DNA of 64,000 nt from assembly GCF_036850765.1 (NCBI RefSeq), contig NC_089498.1:53619795-53683794 (forward strand), in the 5' to 3' direction. The DNA is from Saccopteryx bilineata. Lineage: Eukaryota; Chordata; Mammalia; Chiroptera; Emballonuridae. Of the stretch, positions 10,587 through 22,269 are shown piece by piece. The notes under the pieces were generated by a model. It had not been told where the DNA came from. It saw only the letters and a list, made by a program, of their open reading frames with translations, and searched no databases. Positions within the stretch are counted from its first letter, which is position 1. The number at the start of each line of letters is the position of its first letter. Position numbers and translations under genes: made by a program.

Positions 10587-10944
10587 TTTCTTTCTGTTTT
10601 TTTTTTGTTTTTTTGTTGTTTTTTTTTTACAGAGACAGAGAGAGTCAGAGAGAGGGATAGATAGGAACAGACAGACAGGAACGGAGAGAGATGAGAAGTA
10701 TCAATTATCAGATTTTTGTTGCAACCAACACCTTAGTTATTCATTGATTGCTTTCTCATATGTGCCTTGACCATGGGGCTACAGCAGAATGAGTAACCCC
10801 TTGCTCAAGCCAGCAACCTTGGGTCCAAGCTGGTGAGCTTTGTTCAAACCAGATATGCTCAAGCTGGTGATCTCAGGAGTCTCGAACCTGGGTCCTCCGC
10901 ATCCCAGTCCGAAGCTCTATCCACTGTGCCACTGCTTGGTCAGG
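10587..10944 (-). mobile_element. Family B SINE in L1 copy 1
   Basis: Minus-strand family B copy: T-rich tail on the left, 'ACAGAGACAGAGAGAGTCAG', and the head complement 'GCCACTGCTTGGTCAGG' at the right. TSD CTCTTGTTTCTT at 10575-10586 and CTCTTATTTCTT at 10945-10956 (one mismatch). Confidence 0.9.
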
Positions 10945-12772
10945 CTCTTATTTCTTGATATAAGCTTGTAATAATATAAACTTCACTCATATTACTGTTT
11001 TCACTGCATTCCAGAAATTTTGATATGATGTACTGTCATTTTTGTTAGTCTGTATACATTTTTTATCTTTGCTTTTATTTCTTCTTTGACACAGTAATTT
11101 TTTACAAGTATCTTGTTATTTTACACTTAATTGTGGGTTTCTTTACCTCCTTTTTCTGCAATTGATTTCTAATTTTAAAGTCTTATGGTCAGAGAATATG
11201 CTTGGTATAATTTCCATCTTATGAATTTGTTGATGTTAGTTTTGTGGCCCAACATATGGTCTATTCTTGAGAATGTTCCATGTACACTGGAGAAAAATGT
11301 GCTCTGAAGTTTTGGAATGAAATGTCTTGTAAATGTGTATTATGTCCATTTGGTCTTGTGTGTCATTTAAGGCCAATTTTTCTTTATTGATTTTCTGTTT
11401 GGATGATCGATCTAGTGCCATCAATAGTGTATTGAAAACTCCAAGTATAAATGTGTTTTTGTCTGTTTCTAATTTTAAATCAGTTAGTAGATGTCATATA
11501 TTTTGGTACTCTCTGGTTTGGTGCACGTGTTAAAAAGTTTTATGTCTCCCTGATACAATGTCCCCTTTACCATTATGAAATGCGCATCTTTGTCTCTGGT
11601 TAACTTTGCTGTCTTGAAGTTAGCGTCGTCAGATATGAGTGTGGCTATATCTGCTTTTCTTTGGGTATTAATTGTTTGGAGAATTATTCTTTAACCTTTC
11701 ACTTTCAATATACTTTTGCTTTGCATCTCAGATGTGTCTCTTGAAGTCAGCATATGATTGGATTTTGTTTTTTCATTCAGTCTACTATGTGTCTCTTCAC
11801 TGGTGAGTTCAATCCGTTTACAATTAAGGTAATTATTGACACTTGAGGATTTTCTAGAACCATTTTATGTATTGTTTTTTATATTAATTTTCATTTAATG
11901 TGTTTACATGGATTCAAGTGTCCCACCAAACATAACTCCCTTACCTCCCACCCCCGTGTCCCCCTTTATGTCCCCTTTGCCCCCTTTCCTAAATACCCTC
12001 CTCCCTTCCCTCTAGGATTTGCTGTCCTGCTATCTATATATCTGTGTCATATATATTATATATAATTTCACAAATTCCTTTACCTTCTCTAAACGCTGTC
12101 TTTCTGTCCCTGTGATCCCACCTCTGCCTCTATTCCATTCCTTAGTTTACTTTGTTCATTAGATTCCACAAATAAGTGATATCAGATGATATTTGTCTAC
12201 CTCTGCCTGGTTGATTTCACTTAGCTTAATAGTCTCCAGGTCAATCCATGCTGTCACAAAAGGTAAGGTTTCCTTCTTTTTTCATGGCCACATAGAATTC
12301 CATTGTGTATATTTACCACAGTTTTTTTTATCCACTCAACCACTGATGGACACGTGGGCTATTTTCAGATCTTGGCTATCGTAAACAATGCTGCATTAAG
12401 CATAGGGGTGCATATCTTCTTTTGAATCAGTGACTTGGTATTCTTAGAATATATTTCTAAAAGTGAGATAGCTGGGTCATAAGGTAGTTTCACTTCTTAT
12501 TTTTTGAGGAAACCCCATACTCTTCTCCACAGTGGCTGCACAATTCTGAACTCCCACCAGCAGTGTAGGAGGGTTCCCTTTTCTCCACACCCTCGCCAGC
12601 ACTTATTGTGTATTGTTTTGTTAGTGAGCGCCATTCTGACAGGTGTAAGGTGGTATATCATTGTGGTTTTAATTTGCATTTCTCTAATGATTAGTGAGGT
12701 TGAACATTTTTCACATGCCTGTTGGCCATCTGTATGTCCTCTTTGAAGAAGTGTCTGTTCAGTTCTTTTTCA

Positions 12773-12777
<5 letters not shown>

Positions 12778-12817
<40 letters not shown>
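12778..12817. repeat. (TG)n microsatellite
   Basis: About 18 TG units at the 3' tail of the SINE at 12779-13124. SINE and L1 A tails are common seeds of microsatellites. Confidence 0.95.
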
Positions 12818-13124
12818 GCAGAGACAGAGAGTCAGAGAGCGGGAAAGATAGGAACAGACAGACGGAAAGGGAGAGAGATGAGAAGCATCAATTCTTTGTT
12901 GCAGTTCCTTAGTTCATTAATGGATTTCTCATATGTGCCTTGACCGGGGGGCTACAGCAGACTGAGTGACCCTTTGCTTGAGCCAGCAACCTTGGGATCA
13001 AGCTGGTGAGCCTTGCTCAAACCAGATGAGCCCGCGCTCAAGCTGGCGACCTTGGGGGTCTCAAATCTGGGTCCTCCGCATCCCAGCCCAATGCTCTATC
13101 CATTGTGCCACCACCTGTTCAGGC
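12779..13124 (-). mobile_element. Family B SINE with a TG microsatellite at its tail
   Basis: Minus-strand family B copy in L1 copy 2, with the head complement 'CCACCACCTGTTCAGG' on the right. TSD TCTTTTTCACATTTT at 12764-12778 and TCTTTTTCTCATTTT at 13125-13139 (one mismatch). The position of the oligo-T tail is occupied by a TG run. Confidence 0.9.
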
Positions 13125-14084
13125 TCTTTTTCTCATTTTTTAATAGGATTGTTTACCTTTCTGGTGTTGAGTTTTACAAGTTCTTTATAAATTTTGGTTA
13201 TTAACCCCTTATCAGATGTATTGTCGAATATGTTTTCCCATTGTGTAGGTTGTCTTTTTATTTTGTTTATATTGTCTTTTGCTGCACAAAAGCTTTTTTG
13301 CTTGATATAATTGCATTTGTTTATCTTGTCCTTTATTTTACCCGTTCGCAGAGATAAATCACCAAAGATATTGCTACAAGTGATGTCAGAGAGTTTATTT
13401 CCTATGTTTTCTTCCAAAACATTTAAGGTTTTATGGCTTACATTTAAGTCTTTTATCCATTTTGAGTTTATTTTTGTGTATTGTGGAAGTTGGTGGTCTA
13501 GTTACATTTCTTTCCATGGACCTGTCCAGTTTTTCCCACACCATTTGTTAAAGAGACAATCTTTACTCCATTGTATGCTTTTACCTCCTTTGTCAAATAT
13601 CAACTGGCCATAAAGGTGTGGGTTTATTTCTGGGTTCTCTGTTCTGTTCCATTGATCTATATGCCTGTTCTTATGCCAGTACCAAGCTGTTTTGAGTAAA
13701 ATGGCCTTGTTGTATAACTTAATATCAGAAAGTGTGATACCTCCCACTTTATTCTTCTTTTTCAAGATTGCTGAGGTTATTTGTGTCCTTTTTTGGTTCC
13801 ATATATATTTTTAGAGTATTTGTTCTATATCTTTGAAGTATGCCATTGATATATTAATAAAAATTGCATTGAATTTCTAGATTGCTTTGGGTAATATAGA
13901 CATTTTAATGATGTTTATTCTTCTTATCCATGAACACTGTATATGCTTACACTTGTTTGTATCCTCCTTGATTTCTTTTATTAATGTTTTACTTTTCTCT
14001 GAGTACAAGTCTTTTACCTTCTTGGTTAATTTTACTCCTAGACACTTTATTTTTTGTTGTTGTTGCAATAGTTAAGGGAATTTT

Positions 14085-14507
14085 TTAGTTTTTTTCAGAC
14101 AGTTTATTGTCAGTATATAAAGATACCACTGATTTCTGAATATTAATTTTATATTCTGCCACCATGCCAAATTTGTTTATTAGGTCTAGTAGATTTCTGA
14201 CTGAGACTTTAAGGTTTTCTATGTACAGTATCATGTCATCAGCAAACAATGATAGTTTTACTTCTTCTATTCCAATTTGGATGCCTTTTATTTCTTCTTT
14301 TTGCCTGATTGCTGTAGCTAGGACTTTCAGAACTATATTGAATAGGAGTGGTGAAAAGGGGCCCCCTTGTCTTGTTTCTGATCTTAAGGGGATTTCTTTT
14401 AATTTTTGCTCATTGAGTATGATGTTGGCTGTGGGTTTATTGTAGATGGCCTTTATCATGTTGAGGTCTGTTCCCTGTATTCCCACTTTGCTGAGAGTTT
14501 TGATCAT
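14085..14507 (-). pseudogene. L1 ORF2 reverse-transcriptase fragment
   Basis: A 140-residue open piece of L1 ORF2p from copy 2. It contains [15 protein letters not shown] (RT domain 4/5 region) and the catalytic motif FADDMILY at about residues 90-97. A full L1 ORF2p is about 1,275 residues, so this is a small surviving window between stops. The two aspartates of the active site are still present, but the element as a whole is dead. Confidence 0.9.
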
Positions 14508-17500
14508 AAATGGATGCTAGATTTTTTCAAATGCTTTTTCTGCATCTATTAATATTATCATATAGTTTTTATCTTTCCTTGTGTTTATGTGATGAGTCAC
14601 ATTGATTGATTCGCAAATATTGTACCAGCCTTGCTTCCCTAGAATAAAACCCACTTAGTCATAATGTAAATTTTTTTCATGTATTGTTGGATCTGGTTTG
14701 CTAATAGTTTGTTTGAGAATTTTGGCATCTAGGTTCATCAGGGATATTGGCCTATAGTTTTTTTTTTCTTTGTGGTGTCTTTACCTGGTTTTGGAATGAG
14801 GATTATGCTTGCCTTATAAAAGGAGTTTGAATGTCTTCTCTCCTCTTGAATTTTTTGACATAGCTTGAAATGGATAGGTGCTAGTTATTCTTTGAATATT
14901 TGGTAAAGTTTACCTGTGAAGCCATCTTGTCAAGGATTTTTGTTTGTTGGGAGTTTTTTGATAACTGCTTTAATTTCATTTGTTGTAATTGGTCTGTTTA
15001 GGTTTTCTGATTTGTCCAGATTGAGTTTTGAAAAACTATATGTTTCGAGGAATATTTCACTTAGGTTGTCCAGTTTTTTGGCATACAGAGCTGCATAATA
15101 TTTTCTTACAATCCTTTGTATTTCTGTGGTGTCAGTTGTTACTCTCCACTTTCATTTTTAATTATATTTATTTGAGTCTTCTCTCTTTTTTTCTTGGTGC
15201 ATCTCACGAAAGGTTCATCAATCTTATTTACCTTTTCAAAGAACCAGCTCTTGGTTTCATTCATCTTCTGTATTTTTTCTTTAGCCTCTATGTCATTTAT
15301 TTCTATTCTGATCTTTATTATTTCCTTCCTTCTACTTCCTCTGGGCTTTATTTGTTGTTCTTTCTCTAGTTCTTTTAAGTGCAGGGTTAAGTTATTTATT
15401 TGAGCTTTTTCTTGCTTCTTAAGGTATGCTTATACTGCTGTGAACTTTCCTCTCAGGACTGCTTTTGCTGTGCCCCATATATTTTGAGTTGTTGTATGCT
15501 TATTTTCAAATGTTTCAAGGAATTTTTTTTATTTCTTTCTTGATCTTATTGTTAATTATTTGTTATTTAATAACATGCTGTTCAGTTTCCAAGTGTTTGC
15601 GTGTTTTTCAGTTTTTCTATTGTTGTTGATTTCTAGTTTCATGCCATTGTGATCACAGAGGATGTTTGATATGATTTCAATCTTGTTTAATTTATTGAGA
15701 CTCATTTTGTGTCCTAATATGTGTTCTATTCTACAGAATGTACCATATGTACCATGAGCACTTGAAAAGAATGTATATTCTACTGCATGGAGACGAAAAG
15801 TTCTGAAAATATCTATTAAATCCAGTTGATCTAGTGTGTCATTTAAGGTTGCTGTTTCTTTGTTAATTTTCTATCTGGAAGATTTATACCATGATGTTAA
15901 TGGAGTATTATTATGTTTGTTTTTTTGATAGCTCTATTTCTTGTTTGGTTCTTCTTTTTTGTTTTTCGTTTGGTTGTTTTTGTTTAGTGGTATTCCATAC
16001 TTTTTCTTTTTCTAAGCTACCTGTTTCAGTAGTGGCATTTTTGTGGATGGTTACCTTTAGGTTATTAGAAAAAAAATATCATATGTACAAGAGTTATCAT
16101 ATGAGTGCTTCTGTGCTCCATTTTCCTTTGCTACTGCAGATCTTTATACTCTCCCCTTTTATGTTATTGTTGTCACATATTATCTTTGTTTTTATTGTGA
16201 TCTTGGTGCAGCTTTTCTTTGTAGTTTTGTTTTGTTCTTTGTATCTGGTCAAATAACCCCCTTTAGTATTTTATAGAGTCAGGATTTTCTGGTGATATAT
16301 TTTCTCAGCTTCTTTATGTCTGTAAATGTTTTTATTTCCCCTTAATATTTGAAAGATATCTTTGACGGATATAGTACTCTTGGCTGGTAATTAATCTCTT
16401 TCAATATTTTAAATGTTGAGGCCCACTCTATTCTAGCTTATAGGGTTTCTTCTGAGAAATCTGATGATAAACTAATGGGCCTTCCCTTAGATGTTATAGT
16501 CTTCTTTTCCCTACCTGCCTTGAGGATTATTTCTTTGTCATTGATTTGTGGCAGTTTTATTAAAATATGCCTTGAAGGAAGTCTGTTTGGGTTGAGGTAA
16601 CTTGGTGTTCTCTTTGCTTGGTGTTCTCTTTGCTTCTTGGATTCAAGGTTCTAACTCTACAGGCTTGGGAAGTTCTTATCAATTATTTGTTTAGATAGGT
16701 TTTCCATTTTTCCCCCTCTGTTCTTCTTATATACCCATTATTCTTATGTTGCTCTTTCTGATGGAGTTAGTTCTTATAGAGCTCTCTTATTTTTTTTAAT
16801 TTGTGTGTCTCTCTCTTCTTTTCTCTGTATCTCTGGTTGCCTATGTTGTCACTGATTCTCTCTTCTATTTGGCCTGTTCTATTAGCTAAACTTGTTACCC
16901 CATTTTTAATTCATGTATTGAGTTCTTTATCTCTGTTTAGTTCTTTTTTAAAGTTTCAGTCTCCTTGGTAAAGTACTCTTTTTGTTTCTTTGTGAGCTCA
17001 TTAAATTGCCAATCAGTGTTTTCTCAAAATTCATTGAGTTTTTTTAGAACTTCAATTTTAAATTCACTATCATTTAATTCTAAGGTTTCCATATAATTGA
17101 TATATTTTCTGGAGATTTTTCATTATCTTTCTAAACTACATTTCTGTCTTGTATATCCATGATGTTTGATTTCTTTTCCCTTGATGGCATTTGAGAGTGG
17201 TATTGTTAGAACCCTAAAAGAAACATTTTTTTTTCCTAATAAATGTTGCTGTACTACAAGTTTTGGCTTTGTTAAATTCTTGGGCAAAACTTTGCTGCTG
17301 TGGTGATATAGACAGGGCTGTAGTCATGTTAGTGATTGGAGCATGTTATGAGGACTTTACAGTTTCAGCTTTATGGCTTTAGCAGTGGCAGTTTCAGGTT
17401 TCCAGGCATTCTTCCCCACATCTCAGCAGACCACGAGATCAGACACAGAGCACTTCTGCCTCTCAGGAGAGAGTAGCCTCAGAGAATCAGCTGTGAGGGA

Positions 17501-17640
17501 GCCTGCCACCATCCCTCTTTGTACAGTGTGAGGAGGGAGGTGAGATCTGCATGTCTGAAGACAAACACTTTGGTTTTTACTGATAGTGTACACAGATCAT
17601 GGGTCATTGATATAGCACTGGCTGTGGTGAGTGCACTTGA

Positions 17641-17845
17641 GTGCTGTGGGCCTAGTGTGCTCAGTGCCATGTGGGCCAATCTCTGTGGACTAAGCATTCA
17701 CTGGTGGAGTGTGCACCATGCCAGTGAACCAGGCACTGTGGGCCCAGTGTGCACCAATGGAGGGCATGCTACATGCCACAAGAGCCAAGCACTTTGGGCC
17801 CAGCACACACCCATTGAGTGAGTGCTGCAGGCTGAGCATGCCCCC
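17641..17845 (-). repeat. Degenerate short repeats in the L1 copy 2 5' region
   Basis: The phrase GTGCTGTGGGCCTAGTGTGC (17641) recurs as GGCACTGTGGGCCCAGTGTG (17732), AGCACTTTGGGCCCAGCACA (17788) and GTGCTGCAGGCTGAGCATGC (17822). Spacing is irregular (91, 56 and 34 bp). It lies in the putative L1 promoter region, which in some mammals is built of tandem monomers. Confidence 0.55.
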
Positions 17846-18230
17846 ATGCTGGTTGATCACAAGCCAAGCGACATGTGCAATCTTCAGTCACCCTACACCT
17901 GGTTGCACCCACCTTAGTTCAGCTCCTTCCTCTCTGCCTTTCAGTTTCTCTGCCTCTCCTGGCTCAGAATAAAACTCTCTCTCTGAGTCAAGCAAGGAGA
18001 AAGAAAAATTCAGTCCTCTGCCTTCTCTCCTCTCCAGATTCTACCACAAAAGCATTTTATCTTCTACTCCCCCTTTTCAACCTGTCCCACCTTCAGTCCA
18101 GTCATTGCATGGATCTTTTAGGTGCAGTTGGAAGCTCAGCTGGGGTTCCTTCACTGCAGTATAGTTGTTCAATATAATGAAATTTTAAGGGGAGAGATCA
18201 GAAGTACTCCTCATTACACCATTTCTCTGA

Positions 18231-19189
18231 TTTCCTTTTTGTACATTCTTAACTAAATAAAGATTTTGTCACACGATGTCTTTCTTAGTAGGAGAAAAAT
18301 AAGATGCATTTAAGGTTTTCATGAGACCTTATTACTTGCAATTGGTTATGCATATCAAATTCTTATATTTTAGGGAGATTTAGAGATTTTTGTTTTCTAA
18401 TTAAGTTAAAGTGGAATTTAGATGATGGACAAAAGAAACTGATGTTTTGGGTCAAATAATAAAAACAGATACACTAAATTGTAGAATATTAAACTGTTTT
18501 TTTATTGATTCTGTTATTAAAAGGGTGTCATATTACTCTGAGGATTAGGTTGGTGGTAAGTAGAGGTGAGTAAAGGGGTTGAAAGTAAGGAAATAAGGCC
18601 AGACTCTCAGCGGCTCATGAAGATGTGGCACCTGAAGCAGACTGATAGAAGAATTCAGGTGGTAGTAAGCGATGGGATTCTCTCCTTTGCTGCCTTGTTT
18701 TGTTGCATTCCCAATAACAGAACATTTCTTGCCATGGGCCTGCTACATCAAAGAATTATCTGGATCTCTGTTATTATATTATACTATTCTATTTCTCCAG
18801 GCTTGAAACACACAGAGTTATAGAATTGAGCAGTTCTTTTTATGGAATTGACATTTATTAAATTAATCCAGAGCTTAATCTTGGCCTTACATTTTCTACC
18901 TACAACTTGATTGAGTCACTTTTTATCTTAGTTTTCAGTTTTGTGAGATATGAAACAAGGACAAGCTGATATTATTTTTGTAATCAGATGGCCCAATTCA
19001 ATGAATATTTATGAAAACATTTTGAGAGAACATTGAGGTTAAAATATCAGTTATTTGATTTTTTTTTCAATTTTTTTTCAATGAATAAATTAGGTGCTCT
19101 ACTTTAGAATTAAGTGGAGAAATTTTTGTCCTCGGATTTTACATTCTCTTGGTGAATTAGCTACATACTGAGATTTTTATTGTAGTGAT
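18231..19189. other. AT-rich non-coding stretch
   Basis: Nothing recognised. A frame of 85 residues at 18566-18823 has no family resemblance that I can see, no upstream exon signals, and is probably chance. Confidence 0.45.
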
Positions 19190-19345
19190 TTAGAGCAGAG
19201 ACTCTGGAACTTTAATGAGTTTCAATAACATTAGTGTCATGGTCTTGCTGTTGAACTTTTCATAACTCAGTTTTATCATTTATAAAATGAGGATAATAAT
19301 ATATATCTCCTTGGGTTTTTGTGAGCATAATACAGGTATATACTT
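19190..19345 (-). mobile_element. MIR-like SINE fragment
   Basis: 'TAACTCAGTTTTATCATTTA' followed by 'TAAAATGAGGATAATAATAT' is the antisense of the MIR core as remembered. Ancient and without a TSD. Confidence 0.5.
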
Positions 19346-19640
19346 CATATTATTTACATGTTCTCTTTGAACAAGTTTCTTTAACCTTTTTGCCCAGTTT
19401 AGAACCAACCCATACTAACCTATGATAATTGTTAAAATTTCAGCAATTTTGTAAGCCAGTTGCTAAGTAGAGTTATAATTAAAAATTAAGTTATTTAAAT
19501 TAACAAATTATAATTTATATTAAAAATAAAATTTGTAAATACTAAAAAATCATCACTTACTAATTATTTTACCATTTACACTGTTATTTACATCTTCAGA
19601 TATAAATACACATATCTACCAATCTGACTAGTATAAACTG

Positions 19641-19791
19641 ATGTTATTATTATTATTTTTATTCATTTTAGAGAGGAGAAGGAGAGACAGAGAGAGAGGA
19701 GAGACAGAGAGAGAGAAGGGGGGAGAGGAGCTGGAAGCATCAACTCCCATATGTGCCTTGACCAGGCAAGCCCAGGGTTTTGAACTGGCGA
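19641..19791 (-). mobile_element. Family C SINE, 5'-truncated
   Basis: Minus-strand copy with 'GGAGCTGGAAGCATCAACTC' and 'ATATGTGCCTTGACCAGGCA'. It stops within the B-box region, so the head is missing. A 17-bp perfect TSD, CTGACTAGTATAAACTG, lies at 19624-19640 and 19792-19808, showing truncation at insertion. Confidence 0.95.
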
Positions 19792-19984
19792 CTGACTAGT
19801 ATAAACTGTACGATGGCATGCTACTGTGCATCTCTTCAAACTCCACATCAATGATGTCATATTGGTAGCTTGAAATCAATGACGAATATTATGGGCTTGT
19901 TTATATGATGATGGCGTTTGGCAAACATTACAAATTACTATATTTTATTCCTCCACTCAGCAGTTTGTTAAACACTTATCAGTG

Positions 19985-20150
19985 TACCACTGTATCTGTG
20001 TTTCATTGTCTTCAAATATAAAATGGATATTACAGTACTTATTTATGGAGCTGTTGTAATGATGCGATGATTTATTTTAGGTAAAGTGCTTATAAAATTC
20101 TGGTACAGAGTTAGTTCTCTCCAGGAATTAGCAATTATTATTATTTTAGT
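19985..20150 (-). mobile_element. MIR-like SINE fragment
   Basis: 'CTTCAAATATAAAATGGATA' and the downstream 'GGTAAAGTGCTTATAAAATT' resemble an antisense MIR. Diverged. Confidence 0.4.
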
Positions 20151-20530
20151 AGCATTTTAGAATGCCAGTGATGTTTCATAACCCCAAGGAAATTGCCACC
20201 TGAAATAGTTTCTAATCCAGCTCTAGGCCAACTTATTCTCTCTAGAGTTTATATTGACCAGACAGAGAACCCTTAATTAGTTGCCATAGTCACACTCACA
20301 ATGTGTAGTTTTCTTAAAGAATACAGTCACATTTGTCATTATCTTTATAAAATTGTTGTCTTCACAAAACTGTTGTCTTCACTAAAATATAGTCACATCA
20401 ACCATTTTAAGTTCATATTTATTATACATATCATCCATACCCTTAATGAGCAGGCACTGTGTTGAATTTAGTCATCTCCCTCATCCTGAATCAGGTGAAA
20501 ACTCAGGTTAATGAAAATGGAAGAAAGATG

Positions 20531-20925
20531 AGCCCTGGCTGGTCGGCTCAGTGGTAGAACGTCAGCAGGTGAGTGGATGTTCTCGGTTTGATTTCTGGTG
20601 GGGCATACAGGAGAAATGACCTTCATCCATCACTCCTTCTTCCCCTTTCTCTCTCTCTCTCTCTTTCTTCCTCTCCCACAGCCATGGCTTGATCGGTTGG
20701 AGAACACTGTGCTGGGCCCTGGGATGGCTCTGTGGAGCCTCTGCCTCAAGTGCTAAAAATAGCTCAATTGTGAGTATAGCCCCAGATAGGCAGAACATTG
20801 ATCCTCAGACAAGGGTTGCTGGGTGGATCCTGGTCAGGGCGCATGAAGGAGTCTATTTCTCTATCTACCTTCCTCTCACTTGGAAAAGAAGAAAAAATAA
20901 ATTTAAAAAATGCAAAAAAGATATG
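20531..20925 (+). mobile_element. A-old SINE
   Basis: Head AGCCCTGGCTGGTCGGCTCA with a weak B-box-like GGTTTGATTTC, then a TC-rich run and the A-old body (AAGTGCTAAAAATAGCTCAA), ending in an A-rich tail. The flanks GAAGAAAGATG and AAAAAAGATATGG may be a worn TSD. Confidence 0.8.
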
Positions 20926-21222
20926 GCAAAAAGTGTTCAGTCTTTTTAATGTTTGTTTGAGCAACTATTTATAAGTATATATTACCTTGTTGAAAAATAT
21001 ATGCTAATAAGCATAAAACTTACAGACATTTTATGAAAACTGTACCTCAGAGAAAATCAATATGAATTGCCTTACATAGGAAGACAAATAAACAATTAGA
21101 ATAGCTGAAGTGACTTTTATTACAATTCTGGCTCCCACAGAGGACTCAGTCAACCTTGAAGCATACTGAATTCCCAGATAACTTGGTATTCTGTGTGTGC
21201 TAAGGATGTGTGAAAGAGACTG

Positions 21223-21349
21223 CAGGGTGGGGCAAAAGTAAGTTTACAGTTGATTGTATGGGAAATAATTTAATAATTAATAAATAATAATACAAGAATA
21301 AGCTCTGTTTTATTTATTCACAACTGTGAATTATTTTTGTCCCATTCTG
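21223..21349. mobile_element. Mariner-type MITE, 127 bp, uninterrupted copy
   Basis: Left end CAGGGTGGGGCAAAAGTAAG, right end reverse complement CAGAATGGGACAAAAATAAT; the pair forms inverted repeats. TA follows the right end at 21350-21351; the left TA has mutated to TG. It is the same family as 1058-1523 and shows what that copy looked like before the SINE inserted. Confidence 0.75.
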
Positions 21350-21351
21350 TA

Positions 21352-22265
21352 CATCCATAAACATAACACAGGCTTTTCTTAAGAGAATTCAGAACCAAGA
21401 AACAATCAAAATTAAGTTTAACTCTCCACTACAGAAATGCAAATTCTGACATTACTTCAGTTCAGTAGAGCATTTGGTTATGAAAATATTACATGCAACT
21501 ATTTAATACACCATCTTTTGTTAGTTATTTCAGTTATAAATTTGTAATTAGGTCTTCTGTAGTCTCTGTAAAAACCAAAGAAAGAAGTTATATATTTCCA
21601 AATTAGAACATAAAACCTTCAAAAACAGTGAAATTTATAGTGTTTTGGAAATAGCATAATTTCTGTTTTTTAAATATAGCACTGTGTCTCATGACTGTTT
21701 TAATAATTCCCTTTACATTCTATGGTAGTGAATAACTTCAAGGCAAAAGCATTTAAGAAATCTTTGTTATGAATATTTATGTGATAACTGCTATAATGCA
21801 ATTATCTTTTAATTAAGAATACACACAGAACATTGATCCAAATAATCAAAAATAATTTAAAGATTTGTTTTTGCTTCATTAAACCTTATATAGAGAATAT
21901 GAAGAGCATAAACATGAAGAGTATAGATATATTGGCTAAATTCTAGAGATGAACTTGTTGTTTATCTGATATGTCTTAATGACAGACAGCAGCCCTTATT
22001 CTGGCCAGTGCCCAGTAATTCCCTGTGATATGCATGGCTCTGTGACTGATTTTTCCCTTTTTATTTCAACTCAGTCAAAGAGAAGGGTTCTGATGATGCT
22101 CTTATTGCACAACAAATTGATAGTATTGGACCTCTATATTGTTAATTCAGATTTCTGTTTTGCATTCGAAATTGTCTCAGATAAAATGTGTGTCATTGTT
22201 AGGTGCTCAAAGGTAGGACGTGCCATATTTCAACTTAGAACATTTTTTATATTAATAGGAGTTTT
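21352..22265. other. AT-rich non-coding stretch
   Basis: Nothing recognised. Confidence 0.5.
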
Positions 22266-22269
22266 TTAA

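Larger units (their letters stand above)
6430..11872 (-). mobile_element. LINE-1 copy 1, antisense, 5'-truncated and multiply interrupted
   Basis: Reading leftward on the minus strand this is L1 ORF2 followed by 3'UTR. Landmarks match the L1 at 58455-60312, including the AGTATTCCATAG-type C-terminal region, the 'TTTGTTGAAGAGGC'-like block and the CATTTTAATTTTGTTGATCT block. Removing three SINEs and one MITE leaves about 4 kb, enough for ORF2 plus 3'UTR but not ORF1. Many stops and frameshifts; not functional. The 3' end lies near 6430, next to the hAT TSD. Confidence 0.85.
11873..18230 (-). mobile_element. LINE-1 copy 2, antisense, nearly full length
   Basis: On the minus strand: 5'UTR-like sequence at about 18230-17200 (with AAATGGTGTAATGAGGAGTA near 18215), an ORF1-like part at about 17200-15900, ORF2 at about 15900-12190 and 3'UTR down to 11873. 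Without the SINE at 12779-13124 it is about 6 kb, the size of a full-length mammalian L1. Frames are broken throughout. A good RT fragment remains at 14085-14507. The outer flanks do not give a clean TSD. Confidence 0.8.

Noticed and set aside
12694..12943. VCVCVC-repeat frames
   Set aside because: Produced by the TG microsatellite in the tail of a SINE.
15891..16256. 121-residue hydrophobic frame resembling a membrane protein
   Set aside because: It is the antisense of L1 copy 2. T-rich antisense L1 always translates to F/L/I-rich peptides; the same is true of 23146-23511.
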